A DNA stretch of 64,000 nt, from contig JAHEBU010000008.1 of NCBI GenBank assembly GCA_024642115.1, positions 124,001-188,000 of the forward strand, read 5' to 3'. Each line of letters opens with the position of its first letter. Within the stretch, counting starts at the first letter, position 1. The stretch comes from Marivivens sp. (GTDB lineage Bacteria > Pseudomonadota > Alphaproteobacteria > Rhodobacterales > Rhodobacteraceae). The position numbers were made by a program, and so were the translations under genes. A model generated the notes under the pieces. It made no database searches. It was given only the letters and a program-made list of their open reading frames with translations, and was not told where the DNA came from. Shown piece by piece: positions 34,051 to 43,557 of the stretch.

Positions 34051-34698
34051 TCAGACGGACGGGGCGTGCAGCGCCATGGGTTGCGGCATATGCGTGGGAT
34101 GCGGCATCCGGGGCATCGTCCGGGCGACCGGGATCGACATGACCGCATATTTGTGACCGTCGTCCGCGTTGACATAGGGCTGGCACATCAGTTCGGCATC
34201 ATACCCAAGTTTGCGCAGCGACCGCAGCAGCCACAGGTTCGACAGCGACATCAGCACCTCGCCCCCCCGCTCTTCTGCGATCTCGACCAGACCATCAACG
34301 ATCAGATCCAGACAGCGCGTCCGGTCCTCCATTGACGTGACGCTGGGCGAAATGACCAGCCGCGTGCATTCCCAGACTGTGGGCGTGCGGATCTCGCGGC
34401 CCAGCAGATCGGGAATGGCGTGCAGTTTGCCCTTGGACGCGTCGCGCAGCATGTAGCTGTGATCGCCCCATGTGGCCGTCGTCGGCAACGCACGCGCGCC
34501 CGCGATGACCTCGCCGTCCTTCAGGACCAGCGAATAGAACGCGAGCGGGTTGTCGTACTGGTCCATCTCGACCCGCGAATCATGCGGGATGCCCCAATTC
34601 AGGGTATCGACAAAGAACTGCTTTCGCAGCGCCAGATAGTCGAAAAAAGCGGGGCCATGACGATGTTGGGACAGCAGATCGAAGGTGATATTTTCCAT
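34051..34698 (-). CDS. luxI: Acyl-homoserine-lactone synthase, LuxI family
   Basis: 215 residues. The invariant LuxI residues are in place: Arg25, Phe29, Trp35 (LRKQFFVDTLNW), Asp46 and Asp49 (MDQYDNP), Arg69 (AGARALP), and Glu110/Arg113 (WECTRLVIS). It makes AHL signals from SAM and acyl-ACP. The acyl length cannot be told. Start ATG 34698 has AAGGAG 7 bases upstream, but that site lies inside a hairpin. It is downstream of luxR (136-base gap), with a TTAA-N7-TTAA box and a possible lux box between. The C-terminus is proline- and methionine-rich. Confidence 0.95.
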   Translation of the reverse strand: MENITFDLLSQHRHGPAFFDYLALRKQFFVDTLNWGIPHDSRVEMDQYDNPLAFYSLVLKDGEVIAGARALPTTATWGDHSYMLRDASKGKLHAIPDLLGREIRTPTVWECTRLVISPSVTSMEDRTRCLDLIVDGLVEIAEERGGEVLMSLSNLWLLRSLRKLGYDAELMCQPYVNADDGHKYAVMSIPVARTMPRMPHPTHMPQPMALHAPSV

Positions 34699-34702
34699 GG
34701 TA

Positions 34703-34721
34703 ACTCTCCTTAATGGAGAGT
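34703..34721 (-). promoter_or_regulatory. Hairpin sequestering the luxI ribosome binding site
   Basis: On the minus strand ACTCTCC-ATTAA-GGAGAGT is a perfect seven-base stem with a five-base loop, ending 4 bases before the luxI ATG. The ribosome site AAGGAG lies in the loop and right arm, so the fold would block initiation. Confidence 0.65.
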
Positions 34722-34773
34722 CCATTTAGCGCGGCTTTTACAACAATGTTAACTCAGTATCATCAAACCAAGG

Positions 34774-34818
34774 ATTTTATCATGATTGCGCCGCCACTGT
34801 GTACAATCATAAGTTGTA
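34774..34818 (-). promoter_or_regulatory. Candidate luxI promoter with lux-box-like repeat
   Basis: On the minus strand TACAA-CTTATGA-TTGTA (34818-34802) is an inverted repeat with five-base arms, and TAAAAT (34779-34774), a good -10, follows 22 bases later. That spacing fits LuxR-type activation with the operator at about -42. The arms are short, so this is tentative. Confidence 0.35.
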
Positions 34819-34823
34819 GTTGA

Positions 34824-34838
34824 TTAACAAAGGGTTAA
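34824..34838. promoter_or_regulatory. CtrA-like box at the luxR end / luxI promoter
   Basis: TTAA-CAAAGGG-TTAA (34824-34838; minus strand TTAA-CCCTTTG-TTAA) is a perfect full CtrA consensus with N7 spacing. It overlaps the luxR stop codon and lies 126 bases upstream of luxI. Confidence 0.5.
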
Positions 34839-35446
34839 ATCAGACCGAATTGGCTGGCCATAGTCGCCGCCTGCGCCCCGGTTTTCGCCCCCAATTTGAT
34901 CTTGGCGTTTTTGAGCCGCTGTTTGACTGCGCCTTCCGACACGCCCAGTTCGTGCGCGATCTGTTTCAGCCGTTTTCCCTGCTTGACCATGAGCAACGCT
35001 TCCAGCTCGGCGGTGGTGACGTTGGTGGGCGGGGCCTTTTCGTGGTGCAGATCGTTGATATAGGCCGACAGGGCCTGAATCTCGGTATCCGAGAATTCGC
35101 GGTCGTGCCGGGCGAAGGATCCGAACGACCGCTGCCCGTCCGACGAACCGTCGAAACAAGAGATCGCAACCCCGTAACGCAGGCCGTGTCCCTGCGCCTT
35201 GACAAAGATCTGCATGGGATCGGGAATGGTGATTTCGCTCCACCGGACGGCCCCGGTGTTCATGTAGACCCAGCGAATGACGGGGTCATGCAACATGAAC
35301 CGACCCGCCGTATAATAATCGATCCAGCCTTGGGGCAGTTCGTTGACCTCGTCCATGGGGAAGGCAAAGCCGAGACGCAAGGCAATGTAATAGCCCGCGT
35401 TCGCCATTCCTTTCACATCATCCGCACGGATGACCCCGGCCATCAT
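34835..35446 (-). CDS. luxR: LuxR family quorum-sensing regulator
   Basis: 203 residues. The N-terminal autoinducer-binding domain shows the AHL pocket residues Trp41, Tyr45, Asp54-Pro55 and Trp69 (WIDYY, LHDPVIRW, VRWSEI). The C-terminal helix-turn-helix (about 140-200) has TTAELEALLMVKQGKRLKQIAHELGVSEGAVKQRLKNAKIKLGAKT (shown in parts) with the GerE pattern. It lies upstream of luxI on the same strand, and is divergent from a homologue lacking the DNA-binding half. Start ATG 35446 or 35443. Confidence 0.93.
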   Translation of the reverse strand: MMAGVIRADDVKGMANAGYYIALRLGFAFPMDEVNELPQGWIDYYTAGRFMLHDPVIRWVYMNTGAVRWSEITIPDPMQIFVKAQGHGLRYGVAISCFDGSSDGQRSFGSFARHDREFSDTEIQALSAYINDLHHEKAPPTNVTTAELEALLMVKQGKRLKQIAHELGVSEGAVKQRLKNAKIKLGAKTGAQAATMASQFGLI

Positions 35447-35586
35447 TTTTGCCCTGTCTTGCCTGTCATGCTGAAAATTTAGCTACTTGAGTGTTGAGAT
35501 TTTGTCGAATTGCCCTTCTACTCCCGATGGCAAGGTAGTTTGAGTGGTAAAGGACAAGCAACCTGAAAGCGAGTAACGGAGAGAAA

Positions 35587-36090
35587 ATGGCGGGTATCAG
35601 CAAAGTCGAAGGTATTCTGGCGTCGCTGCGACCCAAAAGTCCGTCCGGCTTTGCAATTGGGCTGCACATCCGGTTCACAACTCCAGATTTCCTCTTTCAG
35701 ACCTACAAGCGTGACTGGCTCACTTACTACTCCCAGCAGGGACTTGTCATGTTCGATCCCATTGTCCGCTGGTGCTTTGGCAATACCGGGTCGATAAGAT
35801 GGTCAGACTTGGGCGATCTGGATGAAATGGGCGTTCTGGACAAGGCGCGATCCTATGGCATGGCCTACGGCGTCGCCATGGCTGTGGAACGCGATGGCAG
35901 CCGCAGTGTGGCCGGATTTTGCCGCCCCGACCACGACTTCAGCGATGCCGACATTGACCTTTTGATGAAGGATCTTGAATCCCTGCATGATCTGACAGCG
36001 AAATCTGCGATGCCGTCCGCAGAGGACCGTGAAAACCTCAAGCGGTTGTCGGTTTCCTTTACACACCCGATGGATGATTCGTTGACCTGA
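35587..36090 (+). CDS. LuxR-like autoinducer-binding protein without DNA-binding domain
   Basis: 167 residues. Trp44, Tyr48, Asp57-Pro58 and Trp72 (DWLTYY, MFDPIVRW, IRWSDL) reproduce the AHL pocket, and NTGxxRWS is shared with the neighbouring LuxR. The frame ends at residue 167 with DRENLKRLSVSFTHPMDD; no helix-turn-helix follows, and the next 270 bases contain a different gene, so this is not a simple frameshift. ATG 35587 has a GGAGAG ribosome site. It may heterodimerise with LuxR or buffer AHL, as the HTH-less TrlR does for TraR in Agrobacterium. Confidence 0.85.
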   Translation: MAGISKVEGILASLRPKSPSGFAIGLHIRFTTPDFLFQTYKRDWLTYYSQQGLVMFDPIVRWCFGNTGSIRWSDLGDLDEMGVLDKARSYGMAYGVAMAVERDGSRSVAGFCRPDHDFSDADIDLLMKDLESLHDLTAKSAMPSAEDRENLKRLSVSFTHPMDDSLT

Positions 36091-36137
36091 CGTCATCTTT
36101 GCGCGACACTTCTCCCATTCCAGCCCAGGAGGTCGCC

Positions 36138-36302
36138 GTGTCGTTCAAGACCATTTTTGTGACTGCAATCCTCACTCTTTCCCCCATTGTCGCGCTTGCC
36201 CAGTCCTGCCACGAACGGCACGACCAGCAGGCGATGAGCTGTGCCGAAGGCATGGTCTGGGACGAGGCCACATCGACCTGTGTGACGCAAACAACCAGCT
36301 GA
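36138..36302 (+). CDS. Small secreted cysteine-containing protein
   Basis: 54 residues starting at GTG 36138, behind a textbook AGGAGG site (5 bases). A signal sequence (VSFKTIFVTAILTLSPIVALAQ) is followed by about 32 mature residues with three cysteines (QSCHERH, MSCAEGMVWD, STCVTQ). This pattern is recurrent as a tiny exported protein in Rhodobacteraceae; function unknown. It lies downstream of the HTH-less LuxR gene and might be cotranscribed. Confidence 0.65.
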   Translation: MSFKTIFVTAILTLSPIVALAQSCHERHDQQAMSCAEGMVWDEATSTCVTQTTS

Positions 36303-36366
36303 CCTAACCGTTCGTTCACGGTTTGTTGCGCATAGTCCCCGGACAGGTACATCAACGGGGACATCA

Positions 36367-37410
36367 ATGACATCGACCGCATCGCAGCCCCTGTCCGGGA
36401 CCGCGCTCAGTCGTCGCCGCAAGGCGGCTATGGTGGTGCATCTGCTTTTGTCGGATGGCCGCAAACTGGGCCTGACCTCTCTGCCGGAAGAGGCGCAGTT
36501 GATGCTGACCCGCGAATTGGGGTCGCTGCGCACCATCGACAAGGACACGCTGGCCGCCGTCGCCGCCGAATTCGCGGCCGATCTGGACCGGATGGCGTTG
36601 GTCGCACCGGGCGGATTGGACGGGGCGCTGGCGTCGCTTGGCGGGCAGATCAGCCCCACCGCTGCCGCCCGCCTGCGCGAAGAATCGGCCAAGGCGCGGG
36701 GCGGCGACCCTTGGGTGCAGATCCTGGCGCTGACGCCAGAGGAATTGCTGCCCCTGATGACCCTGGAAAGCACGGAAATCTGCGCGGTCGCTCTGTCCAA
36801 GTTGCCCGTCGCCAAGGCGGCTGAACTGTTGGGCCTGTTGCCCGGCGAACGCGCCCGCCGCGTTGCCTATGCCATGTCCCAGACCAGCGCCGTGTCGCCC
36901 GATGCGGTCTGCCGGATCGGTCATGCCCTGGCTAACGATTACTGCGTTCGCGCGATTCCGGCCTTTTTGCATCCCGCCGAACAACGGGTTGGTGCGATCC
37001 TCAACTCGTCGCCCGCGGCCACCCGCGATACGGTTCTGGCGGGGCTTGGCACCGACGATCCGTCCTTTGCCGAACAGGTGCGCAAGGCGATTTTCACATG
37101 GCTCGACATTCCTGTCAGGGTCACTCCGGTCGATGTGCCAAAGGTCCTGCGCGCGGTCGAAAATGCCGCTCTTGTCACCGCACTTGCTGCCGCCATGGCC
37201 GATGGCGGAGAGGCGGCAGGCGTGGCCAACTTCTTGCTGTCGAACATGTCCCAGCGGATGGCCGACCAATTGCGCGAGGATGTGGCCGCGCGCGGCAAGG
37301 TCAAGAAGGTGGATGGCGAACAGGCCCAGAATGCGGTCGTGTCGTCGGTCCGGGAACGCGCCGACGCGGGTGATATCAAACTGATCGAACTGGAACCCGA
37401 AGAGGTCTGA
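36367..37410 (+). CDS. fliG: Orphan FliG-like flagellar motor switch protein
   Basis: 347 residues. The C-terminal torque domain is clear: FTWLDIPVRVTPVDVPKVLRAVEN, LLSNMSQRMADQLREDVAARGKVKK and a closing VVSSVRERADAGDIKL. The middle domain is weaker: where FliG usually has the EHPQ motif, this has ESTEIC. Several torque charges remain (the SQR arginine, LRED), others differ. No other flagellar gene is in the window, whereas fliG normally sits with fliF. It may be a second, divergent FliG or a repurposed protein. Confidence 0.8.
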   Translation: MTSTASQPLSGTALSRRRKAAMVVHLLLSDGRKLGLTSLPEEAQLMLTRELGSLRTIDKDTLAAVAAEFAADLDRMALVAPGGLDGALASLGGQISPTAAARLREESAKARGGDPWVQILALTPEELLPLMTLESTEICAVALSKLPVAKAAELLGLLPGERARRVAYAMSQTSAVSPDAVCRIGHALANDYCVRAIPAFLHPAEQRVGAILNSSPAATRDTVLAGLGTDDPSFAEQVRKAIFTWLDIPVRVTPVDVPKVLRAVENAALVTALAAAMADGGEAAGVANFLLSNMSQRMADQLREDVAARGKVKKVDGEQAQNAVVSSVRERADAGDIKLIELEPEEV

Positions 37411-37455
37411 GCATCCCGCGTGACAATCCTGCCCGATCCGCCCTAGGATCACGTC

Positions 37456-37803
37456 ATGCATGACCATTCCTCTTTCGACGGCCACCGCTGGCACGATATG
37501 GGCGGGACCGACGCCGGCCCCGTCCCCCAGGACGGCCACGACTTTTCCCTGTGGGAAAAGCGTGTGGATGCGCTGATGGTCCTGTGTTCTGGGGCGGGCC
37601 TGTTCACGGTGGACGGCCTGCGCCGCGTACTCGAGGATATGGGCGAACAGGCGTTCGAGACCATGACCTACTACGAACGCTGGATCGCGGCCATCAATCA
37701 GAACCTGATCGAGGCCGGCACCTATACCTCTGCCGAACTCGCCGCCCGCATGGCTGAAGTCGCCGCGCGCGGCCCCACCTATGGCGAGGCGCAGCAGCCA
37801 TGA
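37456..37803 (+). CDS. Nitrile hydratase beta N-terminal-like subunit (thiocyanate hydrolase beta-like)
   Basis: 115 residues. WHDMGGTDAGPVPQDGHDFSLWEKRVDAL and TYYERWIAAINQNLIEAGTYTSAEL match the helical N-terminal half of the nitrile hydratase beta chain. It ends there; the SH3-like half is encoded by the next gene through an ATGA overlap. In thiocyanate hydrolase of Thiobacillus thioparus the beta chain is split the same way. First gene of a tight three-gene operon. Confidence 0.82.
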   Translation: MHDHSSFDGHRWHDMGGTDAGPVPQDGHDFSLWEKRVDALMVLCSGAGLFTVDGLRRVLEDMGEQAFETMTYYERWIAAINQNLIEAGTYTSAELAARMAEVAARGPTYGEAQQP

Positions 37804-38075
37804 TCGCCCCCGGCACCCCTGTCCGCGTCCAGTCGTGGATGCCCCCGGGCCATATCCGCACCCCGGCCTATCTGCGTGGCAAACGCGGCGTGATCGAACG
37901 CCCCTTGGGCGAGTTCCCCAACCCCGAGGCGCTGGCCTATCGCCAGCCCGCTCCGCGCCTGTCCCTGTACCGAGTGCGGTTCACCATGGCCGAGGTCTGG
38001 GGCGCGGACGCCCCGCATCCGACCGATACGGTGGACGCCGAAATCTACGCCCATTGGCTCGACACCGAGGAGTGA
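37800..38075 (+). CDS. Nitrile hydratase beta C-terminal (SH3-like) subunit (thiocyanate hydrolase alpha-like)
   Basis: 91 residues. FTMAEVWG, GHIRTPAYLRGKRGVIERPLG and LYRVRF are the marks of the SH3-like domain of nitrile hydratase beta. The arginine-containing GHIRTPAYLRG segment would contact the oxidised cysteines of the metal subunit. Start overlaps the stop of the previous gene (ATGA), and the stop is 3 bases before the metal subunit. Confidence 0.82.
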   Translation: MIAPGTPVRVQSWMPPGHIRTPAYLRGKRGVIERPLGEFPNPEALAYRQPAPRLSLYRVRFTMAEVWGADAPHPTDTVDAEIYAHWLDTEE

Positions 38076-38078
38076 GCG

Positions 38079-38780
38079 ATGCCCCACGACCATGACCATG
38101 ACCATGACCATGACCATGACCATGACCATGACCATGACCATGACCATGACCATGACCATGACCATCTTTCGCCCTCTGGCCACCCCTATCGCAAAGATGA
38201 TGATCACCCGATAACCTACTGGCAAACGATGGAAATCGCCATCCGAGAGCTCCTGGAGGACAAAGGCGTTCTGACCGCCGACCAGATCGCCCGCCAGATC
38301 GACGCAATGGACCGGCGCAGCCCGGCCAACGGGGCCGCCGTCGTCGCCCGCGCCTGGACTGATCCTGCTTTCCGCGACCGCCTGCTGGCCAACGGCAGCG
38401 CGGCGACCCGTGAAATGGGTTTTGACATCGGACCGCTGCATCTGGTCGCGGTGGAAAACACCCAGACCGTCCACAACGTCGTCGTCTGCACGCTGTGTTC
38501 ATGCTACCCGCGCAACCTTTTGGGCCTGCCGCCTGACTGGTACAAATCCCGCGCCTATCGAAGCCGGACCGTGCGCGAACCGCGCGCCGTTCTGGCGGAA
38601 TTCGGGGTCACCCTGCCCGACAGCACCACCGTCCGGGTGCACGACAGCACCGCCGACATGCGCTATATCGTAATCCCCGCCCGGCCCGCAGGCACGGACG
38701 GCTGGACGCCAGACCGGCTGGCCGCACTGGTCACCCGCGACAGCATGATCGGCACCGGCCTGGCCTTGTCCGCCTTGTGA
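38079..38780 (+). CDS. Nitrile hydratase alpha-like metal subunit with His-Asp repeat tail (thiocyanate hydrolase gamma-like)
   Basis: 233 residues. Residues 3-29 are 14 histidines alternating with 13 aspartates; the normal fold starts at about 43 (HPITYWQTMEIAIRELLEDKG). The metal site is VCTLCSCYPRN with Cys137, Cys140 and Cys142; Thr138 after the first Cys indicates the cobalt type rather than iron (Ser). The two middle ligand cysteines are normally oxidised to sulfinic and sulfenic acid. WYKSRAYRSRTVREPRAVLAEFG is typical. The substrate (nitrile or thiocyanate) cannot be told. No cobalt chaperone or activator gene is adjacent, so the tail may hold the metal. Confidence 0.85.
   Translation: MPHDHDHDHDHDHDHDHDHDHDHDHDHDHLSPSGHPYRKDDDHPITYWQTMEIAIRELLEDKGVLTADQIARQIDAMDRRSPANGAAVVARAWTDPAFRDRLLANGSAATREMGFDIGPLHLVAVENTQTVHNVVVCTLCSCYPRNLLGLPPDWYKSRAYRSRTVREPRAVLAEFGVTLPDSTTVRVHDSTADMRYIVIPARPAGTDGWTPDRLAALVTRDSMIGTGLALSAL
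38088..38165 (+). repeat. Perfect hexanucleotide tandem repeat (GACCAT)x13
   Basis: Thirteen uninterrupted copies of GACCAT (78 bases) encode the Asp-His run at the start of the metal subunit. The unit of six bases keeps the frame whatever the copy number, so slippage would change tail length without breaking the gene. Confidence 0.95.
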
Positions 38781-38829
38781 CCTCTCGGTCGGACAGCTAT
38801 CTAGACCCCGACCGCGCGCAGGACCCGTC

Positions 38830-39708
38830 ATGGCAAAACCCCCGACAGATCAAGGCACGATTGCCGACTGGCTGACCGACCGCATGTTACGCGGACTGAT
38901 CGCGTCGGTCATGGCCCTGCCCTATCCGCGCCGGGTTGCCGCGATGGGCGCCATCGTGCGGCGCGGGATCGGCCCGCTGTCCGGCTACCGCCGCCGGGCC
39001 GAGGCGAATCTGGCCATGATCCACCCCGACATGCCCGCCCCCGAACGTCGCCGCATCGCCAATGCCGTGCTCGACAACTTTGGCCGCACCCTGATCGAGA
39101 ATTATTCCTGGCGCGAATTCGGGGCGCATCTGGCCGAAACGCCCATCAACGGCGACGGCTTTGCGGCCGTCGAACAGGCCAAAGCCGAAGGTCGCCCCGT
39201 GATCTTTGTCACCGGCCATTTCGGCAATTACGAGGCCCCCCGTCAGGCGCTGACCGCCCGCGGCTACACCATCGGCGGGCTGTACCGGCCCATGCGCAAC
39301 AGCTTTTTCAACGAACATTATGCCCAGACCATGACCGAAACCTCGGGGCCGGTGTTCGAGCAAGGTCATAAGGGAACTTTCGGCTTTGCCCGGCACCTGA
39401 AAAAAGGCGGCATGGGGACGTTGCTGTTTGATGTGCGGGTCATCAAATCGCCACTGATCGACTTTCTGGGAAAGCCCGCGCTGACCGCGACGTCGGCCGC
39501 CGACTTTGCGCTGAAATTCGATGCTCTGCTGGTTCCCTATTTCGGCACAAGGCGGTCCGATGGCCTGTCGTTTGACGTGCAGGTCGAGGCCCCGATTCCC
39601 CCCACCGATTCCCTGACCATGACAACCCAGATGACCCGCAGGCTAGAGGCGCGGATCAACGCCCATCCGGACCAATGGTTTTGGGTGCACCGTCGCTGGA
39701 AGCCGTAA
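38830..39708 (+). CDS. Lysophospholipid / lipid A acyltransferase family protein (LpxL-like)
   Basis: 292 residues. The acyltransferase block IFVTGHFGNYEAPRQAL carries the catalytic HxxxxE, followed by GLYRPMRNSFFNEH, GTLLFDVR and the ending PDQWFWVHRRWKP, which is the mark of the LpxL/HtrB family. A hydrophobic N-terminal region provides membrane association. It would acylate lipid A or a related lipid on the inner membrane. Convergent with the DUF1223 gene, 15 bases between stops. Confidence 0.88.
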   Translation: MAKPPTDQGTIADWLTDRMLRGLIASVMALPYPRRVAAMGAIVRRGIGPLSGYRRRAEANLAMIHPDMPAPERRRIANAVLDNFGRTLIENYSWREFGAHLAETPINGDGFAAVEQAKAEGRPVIFVTGHFGNYEAPRQALTARGYTIGGLYRPMRNSFFNEHYAQTMTETSGPVFEQGHKGTFGFARHLKKGGMGTLLFDVRVIKSPLIDFLGKPALTATSAADFALKFDALLVPYFGTRRSDGLSFDVQVEAPIPPTDSLTMTTQMTRRLEARINAHPDQWFWVHRRWKP

Positions 39709-39723
39709 GCCGAGCGGTCTGGC

Positions 39724-40431
39724 TTATTGCAGGCGGGCCGCGGCCAGAATGGGCCCTGCGCCGGTCTGCTGGACAATCACCACGGCAGGTGCGCCCCCTC
39801 TGGCCGGCACGTCGGCGCTAAAGGTCGGCTGGCCGTCCCATTGGCCGACCACGTCCCACGATGTCACGACGTTGGAATAGGTCACCGTCCGCCCGGCATT
39901 TTCACCCCGCCCGATCGACACGGTCTGTTCGGGGGTGTAGCGGACCAGTTGCACGACCCAAGGACCGCGTGCGCCCTGACGGGCCGTCCCTTCGATGTGG
40001 AACGTCCCCCCGGACCTCGTCAAGACGACCATCACGCCACTGGCCGACGAGGCGTGATCGCGGATTTCGTCCATCACATCCATCGGTTTGGCCCCGATCA
40101 CATGATCGACCCCACCCACCACAAATTGCGGGGTGTAGACGGTGCGTTCCCCTGCCGCGCGAGCATAGTTGTGCTGGCGCTGGGTGAACTGGGGGCTGGC
40201 GAATTCGTCCTTCCAGCCGATGTAGTCCCAGTAATCCACATGCAGGGCCAGCGCGATGATATCGGACCGCTTGGCCATGTCCTGCATCATCTCATCCGCT
40301 GGCGGACAGGACGAACAGCCTTGCGATGTAAACAACTCGACCACGACCGGATTTGTCTGGGCCTGCGCGGCCCCCGTCCACGCCATCGGCAGGGCCATCG
40401 TCAGGCAAAAGGCGGAGGTCAGGGCGCGCAT
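39724..40431 (-). CDS. DUF1223 thioredoxin-like secreted protein
   Basis: 235 residues. A signal peptide (FCLTMALPMAWTGAAQA) is followed by VVELFTSQGCSSCPPADEMM with a CSSC redox pair, and LHVDYWDYIGWKDEFASPQFTQRQHNYA, the typical DUF1223 pattern. It is thought to be a periplasmic thioredoxin-fold protein; its partner is unknown. Start ATG 40431 begins MRALTSAF. Divergent from acnA with 238 bases between, which contain a promoter-like TATACT (40569-40574) but nothing else I can support. Confidence 0.85.
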   Translation of the reverse strand: MRALTSAFCLTMALPMAWTGAAQAQTNPVVVELFTSQGCSSCPPADEMMQDMAKRSDIIALALHVDYWDYIGWKDEFASPQFTQRQHNYARAAGERTVYTPQFVVGGVDHVIGAKPMDVMDEIRDHASSASGVMVVLTRSGGTFHIEGTARQGARGPWVVQLVRYTPEQTVSIGRGENAGRTVTYSNVVTSWDVVGQWDGQPTFSADVPARGGAPAVVIVQQTGAGPILAAARLQ

Positions 40432-40669
40432 GTCAAATTCCGTCGTTTTTTCGGTATGTCTTGGGTCTAGTCCGGTGCCGTTGTAATGACCAATCAATGA
40501 ATTGCGAGACTATGTGACGGTGACTTTTCGGTCGCAGAGGTGCTGAACTGCGCTCTTTTCAAACATTGTATACTGTTGTATGCAAAGCCAACCGCAAACC
40601 GCTTGAACCAACGCCCCCTATGGGGCAGAACCATTGCAATCCCCCATCGACCAGTGAACGGAGCACCAT

Positions 40670-43438
<2,769 letters not shown>

Positions 43439-43482
43439 GGCGATCTTTCGGGGCAGCCTGCCCTGTTGGCTGCCTTTGTGCC

Positions 43483-43535
43483 AAAAATATCCCGGGGGTG
43501 AGGCCGCAAGGCCGAGGGGGCAGCGCCCCCTGCCC
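43483..43535. repeat. Intergenic hairpin element, AAATATC/GC-hairpin type
   Basis: AAAAATATCCCGGGGG, then a small hairpin GGCC-GCAA-GGCC (43502-43513), then GGGGGC-AGC-GCCCCC (43516-43530), between convergent acnA and the phosphomannomutase gene. A related arrangement is found inverted at 52501-52540. This kind of element is frequent between genes in Rhodobacteraceae. Confidence 0.5.
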
Positions 43536-43557
43536 CGCCACTGTCCAGGCGCCGACA

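Noticed and set aside
35447-35586. Lux box between luxR and the HTH-less homologue
   Set aside because: Several loose inverted repeats exist (for example CTAC and GTAG around 35520-35540), but none has arms or spacing good enough to support.
38085-38165. CRISPR-like array of short repeats
   Set aside because: The six-base units are adjacent without spacers and in frame within a coding sequence, so it is a tandem repeat.
38079-38502. Antisense frames opposite the His-Asp repeat encoding Met-Val or Gly-His runs
   Set aside because: They arise only from reading the hexanucleotide repeat in other frames and lack any plausible start or family.
40560-40595. Operator in front of acnA with two TTGTAT copies
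   Set aside because: A TATACT -10-like hexamer and a short direct repeat are present, but no matching -35 or known regulator site could be supported.
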